Source: Thozetella sp. PMI_491 (Eukaryota > Ascomycota > Sordariomycetes > Chaetosphaeriales > Chaetosphaeriaceae). Taken from it: a stretch of DNA of 64,000 nt. Position 1 is the stretch's first letter. Each line of letters starts with the position of its first letter. The notes below the pieces were generated by a model. The model was not told the DNA's origin and ran no database searches. It worked only from the letters and a program-made list of their open reading frames with translations. The stretch spans positions 498,118 to 562,117 of the forward strand of contig MU270031.1 of assembly GCA_021432635.1 (NCBI GenBank), in the 5' to 3' direction. Below are positions 24,585 through 37,103 of the stretch, in pieces. The translations under genes and the position numbers were made by a program.

Positions 24585-25409
24585 ATGCCGCCGAGGAAAC
24601 GCAAGGCCGACGATGACGTCGACGAGATGTCGGTGTCGCCTCTTAGCTCGCCATCCATCTCATCGAGGCAGATCGTGCGACCATCCAAGAAGGTACGGGC
24701 CGCAAATGAATTGAGCGGACGACCGCTTTCCCTCCCACGACTCCTTGAGACCCTCGACACTGCACAACTCCGGAGCGTGCTTCAGACCATCTGCGAGCGA
24801 CATCCTGATATTGGCCACGAGGTGGTGACGGGCGCGCCGCGACCGACGGTGGAGCGGGCGATCGAGGTGCTTGGAGAATACCAAGAGAGATTACGGGCCG
24901 CCGTGCCGTACGGCCAGTCAAGCTCCGAGTACACCTACTACCGAGTCAAGCAGCCGCTGGTTGCCCTGATCGACGCCATCTCCGATTTCACACCCCAGTT
25001 CCTTCCTCCTACCGAGCAGCAGACCAACATATCGCTCCAGTACCTCGACAGTGCTACCAAGGTAGTGCACGAGCTCCCTGACTGGGACAGCCAGCAGTAC
25101 CGCCACCACAAGGACAACGCATATGACGAGATCGCTCAGGCCTGGGCTCTAGTTATTACGGAGGCGTCGAAGCGGGGAGGCGGCTTCGTCCTGCACACGG
25201 GTGGATGGGAGCAGGTCCTGGTCAAGCACAACCAGCAGTCCGGCGGCCGGCTCGAACATGCCATCAATGCTATGGCCACGAACGTCGGCTGGATGGGCCA
25301 CAACACGGGCGGTTCGTCGAGCGCAGAGCCACAGCAGCAACCAAACTCGATACTCGACCAGATCATCAACGGAGCCTATGGCTCGCCCGTGCGGGTCGGA
25401 CCTTGGTAG
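24585..25409 (+). CDS. sts1: Cut8/Sts1 nuclear proteasome tethering factor
   Basis: An uninterrupted frame of 274 residues. The N terminus PPRKRKADDD is a likely nuclear-localisation signal. The central region matches the Cut8/STS1 family: LPRLLETLDTAQLRSVLQTI, then ICERHPDIGHEV, and further on YRVKQPLVALIDAISDFTPQF. In yeasts this short-lived protein binds the 26S proteasome and holds it in the nucleus at the nuclear envelope, so it is needed for mitosis and for nuclear protein degradation. The C-terminal 60 residues are Q/G/S-rich and variable. The ATG lies in the context CAACATGCCG, 14 bases after a predicted 5' UTR intron. The lysine-rich N terminus, which in fission yeast is ubiquitinated to regulate Cut8 turnover, is present only as a short basic patch. 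Confidence 0.9.
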   Translation: MPPRKRKADDDVDEMSVSPLSSPSISSRQIVRPSKKVRAANELSGRPLSLPRLLETLDTAQLRSVLQTICERHPDIGHEVVTGAPRPTVERAIEVLGEYQERLRAAVPYGQSSSEYTYYRVKQPLVALIDAISDFTPQFLPPTEQQTNISLQYLDSATKVVHELPDWDSQQYRHHKDNAYDEIAQAWALVITEASKRGGGFVLHTGGWEQVLVKHNQQSGGRLEHAINAMATNVGWMGHNTGGSSSAEPQQQPNSILDQIINGAYGSPVRVGPW

Positions 25410-27352
25410 ATGAGCATAGAGCGGCCTTCTCGACCACGCCAGGACTGAGCGACAGACGACTGGATAGACCAGGATTCCCGAACACGGGCACGACATAGAA
25501 CGACGGGGTGTGACAGCATGCGAACGGCAACGGCTTACCATTAATGATTATTCCTTCCGTCAGTGTCATCATCATTCAGCAAGGGCATGGGAAAGGGCGG
25601 CATAGATTTCTGCATTCGGGTTATAACGTGTCTCACGGCGGCGTTTGTTGTTCATGACGACCTTCCGGTAACTGATATCCCACTTCTTATTCTTCTCTCC
25701 CCTCCGCCTTTGCCATACACGCCGGGGCAACGGAGGACGATTACGGTGGCCTTTTTTGATGCCACGGGGTTTTTTCTGCAGATAACGACGAAGGGGTGGG
25801 TTCAGGACATCGATTCTGCTTGGGACAGGGTAGTTCACTGGAACCTGTGTTTTACGTATTCACTATTTCCTCCCTCCTCTCTTCCTCTTTCCGGGGTCAC
25901 AAGAGGTAGAGGCCTCGAGTGGAATGCTGTGGCACTATCCTCTCTCTGACTTCGGTACATCTTTGACCTCGAAATTGGAGGCGGGATATCTGACTTCTTT
26001 GGTATCGCACGGGAACAGGCGGGATATGCTATGCGTTTGTTTTTGGTTTGGCTTTACGGCTGGTAAGGGACGGGCTATTGGTTGAGTACGACAGTTAGGC
26101 GACTTTGTTGCCCCTTTGAACGCATCAATATAGTATCTACATCGGTACCCTTGGTCTCACAACGCGTAGCAGCTGTGACCCGCGTGATCCTGTTCCTTCC
26201 TGGAGAACCGTCAACCCTGGCGTCACTGATGGCTTGAGTCCTGGAAGCGAGGTCTCATCAAACGCCGAAAAAAAAAAGGATTAAGGTTGCCGCCTGCAGT
26301 TAAGCCTCCGACGTTTGGTCATTTCTTCTCCCCTCCATCCGAACCACATCCGCGCGGAGAGGTTACATTCCAGCAGCGCACAAAGCACCCCCTGATCGCC
26401 ACCGTCTGGAACTCAAAGTGGCGGATCTACAGAACGTCGAGCGGCGGGTCCCATGTGTGAACCATTCAAGTGGGCCGGAAGATCGACACAAATGCGAGGT
26501 GTTTACCTGGCTGGATGGCCGCGGGCGGGCATTTACCCGGGTTCGCGGGTTGGTGATGGCGGGGGTTTATGGTACCTTCTTGGCGTTCAGCCCAGCTTTT
26601 AAGCTCTGGCTTTAACGTTTCAGCAGATAGTTTGGAACGGAGATGATTGAGCTAAGGAAAGAGGTGCGACGGAACTTGATAGATGGGCGCCGCGCCCTGC
26701 CATGGGCTATGAACTCTTAGGAGAGCTGGACTTCCTGTCGAGTCGATCTGTGTTTCCATTGGGTTGCTCCCCAAATGTCTTCAATTACGACGAGGCGAAA
26801 AGTCTCACTCTCCAGCATCAGATGCGACTCATTATTTGAGAAGAAAAAGCAATCTGAAGACCAACCTGAATACGCTGTACCTCCAGGTCTGCATCGATGA
26901 GATCAGGCACTAACTGTACTGTTCGTGTACTGATCCGCACGCAGTTCCTTACATAGTGTCTTATATGGCTCCAGAGCTTGTTGGGTAAGAGGGGCTCTAA
27001 TGCTCTCTAGGTGGGGTGTTGCCTAGTTGAGAGCGATAGCGGGATCGTTGCTGGGAAGAGAAGTAAGCAATACGCACCCGTGATCACCTGACCACCTGTT
27101 CTAAGCAGGAGCGTACTGAACGCGGGGACCCACTCTGCAGCCTAGCAGCTCCGCGTCCAACGCGTCTTCCATGCCCATCTACTGCCTACCTCCTACCTCT
27201 CACAATCATTAAACTGCGAATAACCAATTTAGGTCCAACGCCTCCGCCAGCAAGTCGAGGGCAACGGCCGCATCTGTGCTGTCGACATTCTGTCTCTCAC
27301 GCCTGCGCCGCACCTTGATTTGCATGAGAGGACAAGCTAGAACGCGCTCAAG
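25410..27352. other. Intergenic region
   Basis: 3' flank of the Cut8/Sts1 gene and promoter region of rad52. No coding region or RNA gene is supported. AT content is moderate and no repeats stand out. Confidence 0.55.
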
Positions 27353-29178
27353 ATGCCGCTGTATGTTTACTCCGCTGCCCTTCTCCCCGCTGCATCGATT
27401 GTAGCTGCTGACCCATCGTCGCACGTAGTCCCGGCGCCCAGCATTCCTCCTCCATTACGAATCCTTTTGAGGAGCCACAGAGGAGGATGTCTGAATATAC
27501 GGCCCAGGAGATCGCCACCCTCCAGAGCCGCCTAGAGAAGAAGCTTGGCCCCGAGTACCTCTCTTCCCGTGCTGGTCCATCGGGCCAAAAGGTCCACTAC
27601 GTCTCCGCGGAGAAATGCATCGCGCTCGCAAATGAAGTCTTCGGCTTCAACGGCTGGTCCAGCAGCATCCAGAACATCCAGGTTGATTTTGTCGACGAGA
27701 ACCCACAGACGTTGAAGATCAGCCTGGGTATGTCCGTGATTGTGCGTGTAACGCTTCGGGACGGCACTTACCACGAGGATATTGGATACGGCCACATCGA
27801 GAACTGCAAAGGGAAAGCTGCCGCATTCGAGAAAGCCAAAAAGGAAGGCACCACCGACGCCTTAAAGAGGGCATTGCGGAACTTCGGCAATGTGCTGGGA
27901 AACTGCATCTACGATAAGGCATATCTAGCCAAGGTCACGAAATTGAAGGCTGAGCCGGCGAAATTCGACGAGGCGACGCTACATCGCCATTCTGATTATG
28001 CAGTTAAGGTCGAGCCCACTGCGCAGCCTAGGCAGAACGTGTCAGAAACCCCCAAGACCAGCAATCCCGAACTCCCCAAGCCGGCCAATACTGAATCATC
28101 GAAGGAGACCTTAGATGGCTCCCTACTCTGTACGAATCAGATACCATGCGTGCCCTTGAACCTAGCTGACATTTCTGAAGCCTCAGATTCATTCGAAGAA
28201 CTCATGAGCGAGTTGGACGAGGCCGATTTCAACATGATGGACGACGGACACCCGGACGAGGTTATTCTTGGTGCACCGCACCAAAACTCAGGCGACAAGC
28301 CTTCAAATCCCCCCCAGCCAGCCAAATCTGCACCAATGCAACCCCCCTCCCGCCCCATCACCAAGTCTAGCGCGGCTGTAGTCAATGGCCGCCAGCCGCA
28401 GACTCCCAACCCACCTCATCCCCGCCCGGGCCAGTTCCACGGCGCACATCAGCAGCAACATAACCAAGGAGTAAGCACAAGTGCTCGACCCCAGCCCCAA
28501 GGACAAAATAACATCTCTCGCCCCAATAACCCTCCACAAGCTGCTCTGACTGCGGCGGCATCTGGGCCACAGAACGCCGCGACCAACGGCCCGCCTTCCG
28601 GCACGCAATCTGCTGGCTTCTTCTCTGCTCGAGCCGTGACTCAGATCCCGGAGGAAACCCTCAGTAGTCAGCAATTCGTCCCTCAGACCAACCATGCTTT
28701 CAACCCCCACGCCGAAAGCCCCTCTATTCGCAAGACGCCAGGAATCGACCACACCAAGTCTAGGCCGCTGGCTAGGAATGGCCAGCACGTTGTCCCAACT
28801 CCCAGTGCAGACAATTCAAACCCCGCTGGAAACTCGAACCCGTCCGCGCCGCGGCCAGGCCCTACCGCTGCTGGCGGCCAAGCTCCAATTGGACGGCCTG
28901 GCGGGCCAGGGCCGGGCCCCAGCCCAGGCCCCCGAGGCAACGGACTCAGCGCTCAGTTCGACCATGGCAGGCGCATCGGAGCTCCGATGGGCTCGGCTAG
29001 TCCCCTTGCCAATCGAAACCAATACCGGCCGCCTACGATGAAGAGACCGGTAGGTCAGGAGCAGGGAGCCCAGAACCAGCTTCCCGGGCGCCCTCCACTC
29101 GCAGACGTTTCAAGTAACAATCCGCCCACTGGACAAACGGGTAGTGGGCATGATATAAAACGTCAGCGAGTAGCTTAA
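27353..29178 (+). CDS. rad52: RAD52 recombination mediator
   Basis: Exons 27353-27360 and 27429-29178 give 585 residues. The first exon is only 8 nt (ATGCCGCT), joined across a 68-nt intron with a CTGAC branch. The splice restores PGAQHSSSITNPFEEPQRR before the conserved SEYTAQEIATLQSRLEKKLG, the usual start of fungal Rad52. The single-strand annealing domain occupies about residues 40-205, including KVHYVSAEKCIALANEVFGF, GWSSSIQNIQVDFVDEN, and the highly conserved GYGHIENCKGKAAAFEKAKK with ALRNFGNVLGNC. The rest is disordered and P/Q/N-rich. The motif FFSA at residues 400-403 fits the FxxA Rad51-binding element. The last residues DIKRQRVA are a possible nuclear signal. The protein anneals single strands and loads Rad51 onto RPA-coated DNA during double-strand break repair. 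An internal ATG at 27487 would give a product lacking the first 22-26 residues. Confidence 0.94.
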
Positions 29179-30010
29179 GCTGACGCCGCAGTCGATGGAT
29201 GAAACGAATATTGGACGTCCATAATCTTGATGATCACCTGTCACGAGGAGAAAAGCCACTTTGCAAGGGCCTTCACGGAGTAATGGAGTTGTGTATGGTT
29301 AAGGAAATCTGCGTTTACACAGGTGTTAAAACTGGACGGTCTTGGTCTTGTCTTAGAGTCTGCCTTCGGGATTCGAGACTGGAACTGTCTGGGGCCTTTA
29401 GCGTTTGGCACTCCCGCTGCTTGATAGGGCATGGGCCCATGATGAACAGGAGCTACTCCGTACATGTGACTTTTTATTTTTATTTTTAACTGCTCCTTTG
29501 AGTGTGATCGTATATGTCCCTATTAGTTACGATGCATTGGATGTTTTTGGACCCGGTGTTGGGTTTGGCGACTTCGAGACTGGTCTTGTCCTCAGGGGTG
29601 GTCTCTACTTGTATGGAGCCAGAAAATATACTACCGCATTGGGTATATTACCTTTCCGTTCTTTCTGATTGGACCGCTGAGCGTCAGCTATAGTACGGAA
29701 GTACCATGTGAGAAGTGCAGGAGGCAGAGAGAGCCATGGGGCAAGGCTAGCCAGTCCCGTTGCTTCTAGCCATGCTTCCTGTTCATCAATACTCAATTTT
29801 ATGTATGCTTCCTGGCAGCCCAGTCGTGGTAACCTTCGCGTGAGCTGTTGCGAACGGCACCGTGTGGAGTGATTGACTTCCCGAGCTCTGGAGTTGACGC
29901 ACTAATTAGAGATCCGGGGGTGGGTCCGTGATCGGAACCTAAATATCACGGAATTGATTTTTCTCCCTTTCACCCCGCCAATGCAACCACTCCCCTCGCC
30001 GCTGGTAACG
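29179..30010. other. Intergenic region
   Basis: Spacer between rad52 and the aconitase gene. No supported feature. Confidence 0.6.
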
Positions 30011-32664
30011 ATGATGAGGTCAATTGGGCTTGCCGGCCGCTCTGGCCTAGCGCTGAAGGTAAATGCGCCCTTTTCCCCTACACTCGGCCTTCTCTTCGCT
30101 GGATAAACAAGCTGACGACGGGCTCCAGACGGCGCTCTGCCGCAACTTCGCAACGGCCACGCGACTCCCCCCCCGCTACGAGAAGCTGTATGCCAAGTTC
30201 GACGAGGTCCAGCGTGTCCTCGGCCCGGATCGCCGCTTGACACTCGCCGAGAAGATCCTGTACAGCCACCTCGACAATCCGGAGGAATCGCTCCTCACCA
30301 ACACCAACAATGGCCGGGACATTCGCGGCCGCGCTAACCTTAAGCTCAAGCCCGACCGCGTCAACATGCAGGACGCCTCGGCCCAGATGGCCCTGCTGCA
30401 ATTCATGTCGTGCAACCTACCCCAGACGGCCATCCCGGCGAGCATCCACTGCGACCACCTAATCGTCGGCGAGAAGGGCGCAGACGCCGACCTGTCCTCG
30501 GGCATCCAGACCAACCAGGAAGTCTTCGACTTCCTCGAGTCGGCCGCCAAGAAGTACGGCATCGACTTTTGGCCCCCGGGCGCCGGCATCATCCACCAGA
30601 CCGTGTTGGAGAACTACGCCGAGCCAGGCATGATGATGCTCGGAACCGATAGCCATTCGCCTAACGCTGGTGGCTTGTGCACCATTACCATTGGTGTCGG
30701 CGGTGCCGACGCTGTCGAAGCCCTCGTCGGCGCTCCTTGGGAGCTGAAGGCACCCAGTATCCTCGGCGTGCGTCTCACTGGCAAGCTGAACGACTGGGTG
30801 TCGCCTAAGGACCTCATCCTCCACCTTGCCGGCCTGCTTACCGTCCGTGGCGGTACGGGCTATATCGTGGAGTATTTTGGGCCAGGCGTTGAGACGCTCA
30901 GTGCTACAGGTCAGAGAAGATTTCCTTCTGTCGAAACTTGATTCCTGCGGAACGATTTCCTTGGGTCGAAGGTTCAGCCATGATGCTGCTCCCTCGCCCC
31001 CTAATTTCTTTCCCTCGTTTAGCAGCTCTGCCAACACCCATTCCTTCCCCTTGGCTCACAATATTGATTCTAACACACTATATTCTAGGCATGTCCACAA
31101 TCTGTAATATGGGAGGTTCGTATTCTTCAGATCCTAATGTATTCTTAGTCATAGGCTGACGAGCGTAGCTGAAATTGGCGCCACGACCTCCATCTTCCCT
31201 TACACCGAGGCCTCGAGCCGCTACCTGAGGGCCACGCGCAGACAACAAGCCAGCGAGGATTCCGACAAGTTCTGGAAGTTCACCGCGGACGAGGGCTCGG
31301 AATATGACCAGGTCATCGAGATTAACCTGTCGGAGCTGGAGCCCCATATCAACGGCCCGTTCACTCCGGATCTGTCGACCCCGCTGTCCAAGTTCAAGGA
31401 GACCGTTCTGCAGGAGCAGTGGCCCGAGAAGCTCTCGGCCGGTCTGATCGGCAGCTGTACCAACAGTTCGTATCAGGATATGACCCGCGTCGAGAGCCTG
31501 CTCAAGGAGGCCGAGAAGGCGGGCCTCAAGCCCGCCGCCGACTTCTACATCACCCCGGGCAGTGAGCAAATCCGCGCAACCCTCGAGCGCGACGGCACCT
31601 TGCAGAGTTTCACCAATGCTGGCGGCATCGTGCTCTCTAACGCGTGTGGGCCTTGCATCGGCCAGTGGCGGCGCCAGGATCAGGTTCCAAAGGGGACCAC
31701 GAACGCGATCCTAACGTCATATAACAGAAATTTCCGCGGCCGCAATGACGGGAACCTGGAGACGATGAACTTCCTTGCGTCGCCCGAGATCGTGACCGCT
31801 ATGGCTTTTGCGGGATCCACCACGTTTAACCCGCTGACGGATAGCATCAAGACGCCCGACGGGAAGGAGTTCCGGTTCCCTCCGCCGTCCGGCCTGGAAG
31901 GCCCCGAGAAGCCGTACGAAGAAGGCCGTGACGACTTCAAGGTGCAGTCCCAGCCACCCAACCCCGACGTAAAGGTCGCCATCTCTCCCTCATCGGAGCG
32001 TCTCGCCCTCCTCGAGCCATTCGACCCGTTCCCTACCGCGGACCTCTCGGGGCTTCGTGTGCTCGTCAAGGTGACTGGCAAGTGCACTACCGATACCATC
32101 TCGGCGGCAGGCCCGTGGCTCAAGTACAAAGGCCACTTGCCGAACATCAGCGCCAACACGCTCAATACGGCCGTGAACGCGGCGACAGGCGAGGTCAACG
32201 TGGCGTACGACCTCGACGGAAGCAAGCATACGATACCCGAGCTTGCGCAGTTGTGGAAGACGCGCGGCCAGGAGTGGCTTGTTGTGGCCGAGCACAACTA
32301 CGGCGAGGGTTCAGCGCGTGAACATGCCGCGCTGCAGCCGCGGTACTTAGGGGCGCGCGTCATCGTGTGTAAGAGCTTCGCTCGCATCCACGAGACGAAC
32401 CTCAAGAAGCAGGGTGTCATCCCGCTAACCCTCGCGGAGGAATCCGACTACGACAAGATCGCCGCAGGAGACGAGGTCGCCACCGTGGGGCTGTACGACA
32501 TGCTCAAGAACGGCGGGCAGGGCGAGGTGAGCTTGCGCGTGACGAAGAAGGACAACGGCGAGGTGATCGACATCCCAGTTCGCCATGCCGTCAGCAAGGA
32601 CCAGGCTGGTTTCATCCTGGCTGGCAGCGCGCTGAATCTGCTATCGACGGGTACCGCTCAATAG
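30011..32664 (+). CDS. aco2: Mitochondrial aconitase, Aco2/AcoB type
   Basis: Exons 30011-30058, 30129-30909, 31089-31115 and 31169-32664 give 783 residues; the third exon is only 27 nt and encodes the core of MSTICNMG. The first 30 residues, basic and serine/alanine-rich with RNFATATRL, form a mitochondrial presequence that is split by intron 1. The Fe-S cluster cysteines are C382 (GSCTNSSYQD), C445 and C448 (NACGPCIGQW). Other aconitase motifs are DSHSPNAGG, GGADAVEAL, NYGEGSAREHAAL and SFARIHETNLKKQG. Residues such as ASIHCDHLIVG, LESAAKKYGI and GTGYIVEYFG match the yeast Aco2 subgroup better than the main TCA enzyme Aco1. Aco2 contributes mainly to the homocitrate-to-homoaconitate branch of lysine synthesis, so that role is inferred here, not shown. 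Confidence 0.92.
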
Positions 32665-33460
32665 ACACCGGGAATGTCGCAGAGCCTGATTAACGGCATC
32701 GGGCGAGTGGTGCAGAAAATGGGCAGGTCTAGAAGCACAAGCGGAGAGGGAACTAGCCGTCTCCTATTAGTAGAAGCACAGAGCAGTTCATTATTGGATC
32801 GGATAGGCTGTAAATACCCCAAAGGTGGCGTGTATATAGGGCGCCATAAAAGAACAGACCAATTAAATTATATGGCAATAATCTTCTACGCTTTGGTTAA
32901 CTGATATTCACCGTGTGCCCGAGGAGCTGAAGAGGCCAAACTAGCTGATACCAAAGCAGAATAAGACTCGGGCGGCTTAATGAGCAAGTCAGCCGAGGGG
33001 CTACTACCATGTTTGGATTTGCGCCATTTGTCTCAGTCTCAACGAGTCAACAGGCATCTAATTTAATCTAGTTAGCTCGTAGCGGTCCAGTTGGCTCACG
33101 ATAACCCAGTGACTGCATAACATAGAGCGTATGGCATGAAGGAGTAAGGAGTCTCATGTTTGCCATCGCAGCTTGATGAGGATATGCTATGAGATGAAGG
33201 GCTGGACCTCAACCTTATCAGAATCATGGTACTTGAAGCGTTACACTTAAATCTCTCTGAGATAGACGTTGTTTGTTTGTACCTATCTTATGTCTACAAG
33301 GAACGCGCCTTCATAGTGGCCATAGCGCAAGAGTGATACATCAGTTGTCGCCAAGTCTGCGTCGGCCAGCCAGCGATAGCCAGACAGCCGTCAAGGAGTT
33401 CGATGGTTAGTCACATTTACATGACCAGGGCTTCGAAGACCTTGATCATAGTTCTTGGCT
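32665..33460. other. Convergent intergenic region
   Basis: 3' flanks of the aconitase gene (+) and the PHD-finger gene (-). AT-richer than the neighbouring genes; no further feature is seen. Confidence 0.6.
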
Positions 33461-35953
33461 CTACTCTTCTCCCCCAGTCGCTCTCCTGGGTTTTCGGGCT
33501 GCACGCCGCCCTTTGCCCGCGCTGCGCACGATAACATCGTCGTCGTCGTTGTCATCTTCGTCACTTTTGGCAGCGGAATATGGTTCGTCCTCGCGGCCTC
33601 CCACGTCTACCTGGTAGCCTTCCAGGCGCATCCGGGCGCGAAACCATTTTGGATCATTGCGGATGCTCCAGGGAAGGGATGCGACAAACTCCTGACGCAA
33701 TGTCGCCGGAGTCTTCGCCTTGTTGGCTAGGTGCCAACGCTCAGCCGCCCGGCCAAAGTTCTCCTTGCGGCTAGGACGCTTAGAGATCTCGTCTATTTTG
33801 GCTTGGTACCACGCTTCTGGCTTGGGCTGGTTGTAGTGAATGCGTGGGTCGAAGCGCAGGTAAAGCGGCCGATCTTGCTCGCCTTTCGGCGGCAATCGGG
33901 GCTTGAGGGGTGGGATCTCAACCCCGGGCGGGGGAGGGCCGGCGTTGGCGTTGCTATAGATGATCGCGTCGAACTCTGCTTCATCCACCACCTTCTTAGC
34001 TAGTCGTCGTAGTTCAGGAGGCTGCAGCTGCTTCAGGGGTATCGAGTTTTCAAAGGGACGTTGTTTCCTTAGTGTCTCTGGCTTCGACAGACTCTCGCTG
34101 TCTGAGAAAGTAACTAGGTGTTTTGAGGCTTTGTTCATGTTCGCGTCTTCGCTGCTGCGCTTCACGAAAGATTCTTGTTGAGTGTTGACTGTCTGATCTC
34201 GGCGATAGTTCAGGTGTCGGGGATTTCGCAGTTCGTCGTCCTCAGAATCCCCCCCACTAGAGAGAGAAATGTAGCTCTTCCCAGTATCAGTAGGTTGCAG
34301 CTTCATTCGGTCGTCGACCTTGGCCTGCTCGCTAAATATCCTCTGCGGAGGCGCGGCGTGGAGTACACTCTGAATAGAAATCCTGGCGGTAGGAATTAAT
34401 AACGAAGAATTCCCGCCAGGACCGATCTCAGTCTTCCGTTGGAACGTCCTTTCATACGGAACAGACCAGTTCATCTCGGGTTGACCCCCATCTAGAGGAT
34501 ATCTTCTAGAATGTACCACCCCTACTCCCTCGCTCCGGTAGGCGACAGGATTAGACTGTACAACTAGACTTGCTGATGCTGCCGGTTTCGCTTTCGCGTC
34601 ATTTGCTTGTGAGCGCCTGGGGTTGGGTGAAGGAATGTGTCCGCTTGCTCTAGTTTCAAATAGAGGCTGCCGCGACGATGGCATCTGAATTGAAGGCTGG
34701 GCCGTCACCCGGGGGTAAAAATCACCTTCAGGAACGCTCTTCCTGCGGGGGTCTGAAATCTCGGACGATTTCAACGTACGTGCTATGGACGGCCGGCGAC
34801 TAGTGTCCGCAAGGCTTGCTTCGTCGTCCGAATCAAGTATAATTGGGGGATAAGGCGCTGCCCTCGGCTTGTCTCGTAGTGAACCAGCAGGTTGGAACGA
34901 GCCTCCCGTGCCGGGTCCCATCCTCGAGAGATGTGCTACCTCGCCGAGTTTTGGCTTCTTCCGAGGCGGGGGTCCCAGAGAGCTTTCCGTGGCGATGAAA
35001 GAGGAGCCATTGTACTGTCCCGGCTGTGGCACTGCTTGCTTCACTGAGGAAGGCGACTCACTAGACACCCCGGGGATTGAGGATGAAGTTTGTTTGACAG
35101 AGGGCCAGTGCCGATAGGGATCAACACCAGACTGTGGCACGGTCTTGCGCCTCTGCTCGCAGTTTACCGTAAGTTTCAAGTTCTGTGAATATAGCAGGGG
35201 GTACAGGGGTCGACGAGTGGCTGTATTCAGGCATGATTGAAGAGCACACGAAGTTACGTACCGTTATGGCCTGGAACGGCGCCTCCGGGTTCGCGGAAAG
35301 CATGTTAGGTCTTGACATGCTTCGATACGTTGGTGCACTCTGGACAGGTTCACGTGAGCCCGAGGCGCTTACCGAAGTTATCAACTCGCGTGTCATCGAT
35401 AGCCCCTGTTGCGTGTCCTTCCCCTCTCGATAGCGGGAGACCGTCTCCTCGTGTTCACGGCACAAGGCTACCTCCGAGGTGGTGGGCACTTCACAACCTG
35501 GAAAGCTACACCGGTATCGGGTTCTGGGATCCCCCGTTTGGTACGTATTTTGGGTCAGTTTCTCAGCTACTCCCGCTCCACAAGGAGGCAATGTCCTGGA
35601 ACTGAATGGCACAGCGAAAGGGACTGATGCCAAGGCGACGTCATGGTCGGGGACCGTCCCTGGCAACCGATCTAAGCACGCCTTGCAAACTCGCTTCCTG
35701 GAGGAGCGTTACAACCGAGACACTCTCTGCCGACGATGGTTCCAAAGGCGGGGAAAAAAGAGACTTACCTGCGATCTTCGGGGTTGGGTTGAGATGGACA
35801 GCAGGAGCGATGGTAGTGCCACTTGCAGTCGGTGCATTGAAATAGAGGTCCATCAAGGCTATGCCCCTGCCCGCAGGTTCGGCAGACCATGAGGAGTTTG
35901 CCGGACTTTGGGGAAAAGTCGCCGCCAAGTTCTGGAGATGGAGGCTCTGCCAT
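33461..35953 (-). CDS. PHD-finger protein of unknown function
   Basis: Exons on the minus strand, in coding order: 35953-35769, 35697-35262 and 35182-33461, giving 780 residues. Placing the first acceptor at 35698 completes a full PHD finger: C24, C27, C40, C43, H48, C51, C66, C69. A second cysteine cluster follows at about 120-145, with spacing C-x4-C-x10-C-x2-H (RCSFPGCEVP and LCREHE). A long disordered region rich in S, P and R comes next. The C-terminal 180 residues contain a folded-looking segment (PELRRLAKKVVDEAEFDAII, then LPWSIRNDPKWFRARM), and the end is acidic followed by basic (KGRRAARKPRRATGG). PHD fingers often read histone H3 tails, so a chromatin role is likely but unproven. 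An alternative donor (GTAAGC, at 35372) could shorten exon 2. I do not recognise a named orthologue. Confidence 0.75.
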
Positions 35954-37103
35954 GGCGGTAGATTCTCAGTTAGCAGCGTAGATTTGGCGCAGAAGTGCAG
36001 GAGAGGAAAGAGGAAGGAGCGAGCCAAGATGGCCGAGTCTCAGTGGAAATCATATGAAATCTTGTCGTCACTCAGCCGACGGTACGGGTTTGGAGCACCA
36101 CGTGTTGAGATTAAGCCCGCTGTGCTGTTGTGCTGTCTGCCACTGCCTTTGGCCGCAGGTCGTGGAGGCAACAAGAGCTTTGGCTCCAAATTGTGGCATG
36201 TCTGGTTTTCTTATATTCCCGCCCCGCAATAACTCACGCTGCCGGAAATCTCCAGGCGACATGAGGTGAAAGGTGAAATGGAGACGGGAAATCGCCGTGA
36301 AGACGTGTTGTGTCCCTGCACGCGTAACAACAAACCCAGAGACCACTTGGCCGTCAGACCTTTTACCAAATTTGTATACATCATTGACTCGGAGAGAAAC
36401 AGGGGGAAAGAGGTGGTCCTAGTAAGAGAGAATGGAGAAGGCTCACCTACAACCCCTCCGAAGGGCAGCTCCACTCGCCGACAGCTCCTGCGGGTTCCCG
36501 AGGCTCGCAGGCGTTGACCATTGAAACCGAAGGTCGAGTGGCGCACGTAACCTTTTTGGATGAGCAGCGACAACGAGTCCGGAATATGAGAAAAGGCACG
36601 GGTCTACCTTTTTCTTCCGATGCAACCTTGCGTCTCCGACAAGACCAAACTTTTCAGATGGCCCCTGGCCGAGCCACCTGTCTTGATTAGAGCGAGGAGA
36701 CGACAAGCGGCGAAAGGTGAGACCTAGCGATTGAGTTGTCCGAAGGTTGGAAGGTGATAGAGAGTTGAAGGGGAGATTTCGCTTCGTAGTGGGGTCTAGG
36801 AAAGATGGCAGATGGAGCCAATGCCCATCAGCCAGCTTGAACGTGGTCTGTGCGCCACGTAGCACGCCGTCAGCGCCGCCCAATGCACAATGCACTGAAT
36901 GCAGGGAAGCCGCCTCTAGCGATTTTGGAGCCTAAACGCACTGTGGCAAGTTGTCCGATTGCGATAAACCCCTTTTAGGCGGGACACTTTCCCTGGACGA
37001 GAGAGCTCGTGTGGTTGTGCCCATATCCTCGCCCCTTCTTCCCACGTCACACGTGTCGTTCGGCTTGTCCTAGCCTCCGAGTCACAACGTGCAAGCGAGT
37101 GCC
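35954..37103. other. Divergent intergenic region
   Basis: Shared upstream region of the PHD-finger gene (-) and the SCYL1-like gene (+). Frames of up to 150 codons have no domain and were not accepted as genes. Confidence 0.55.
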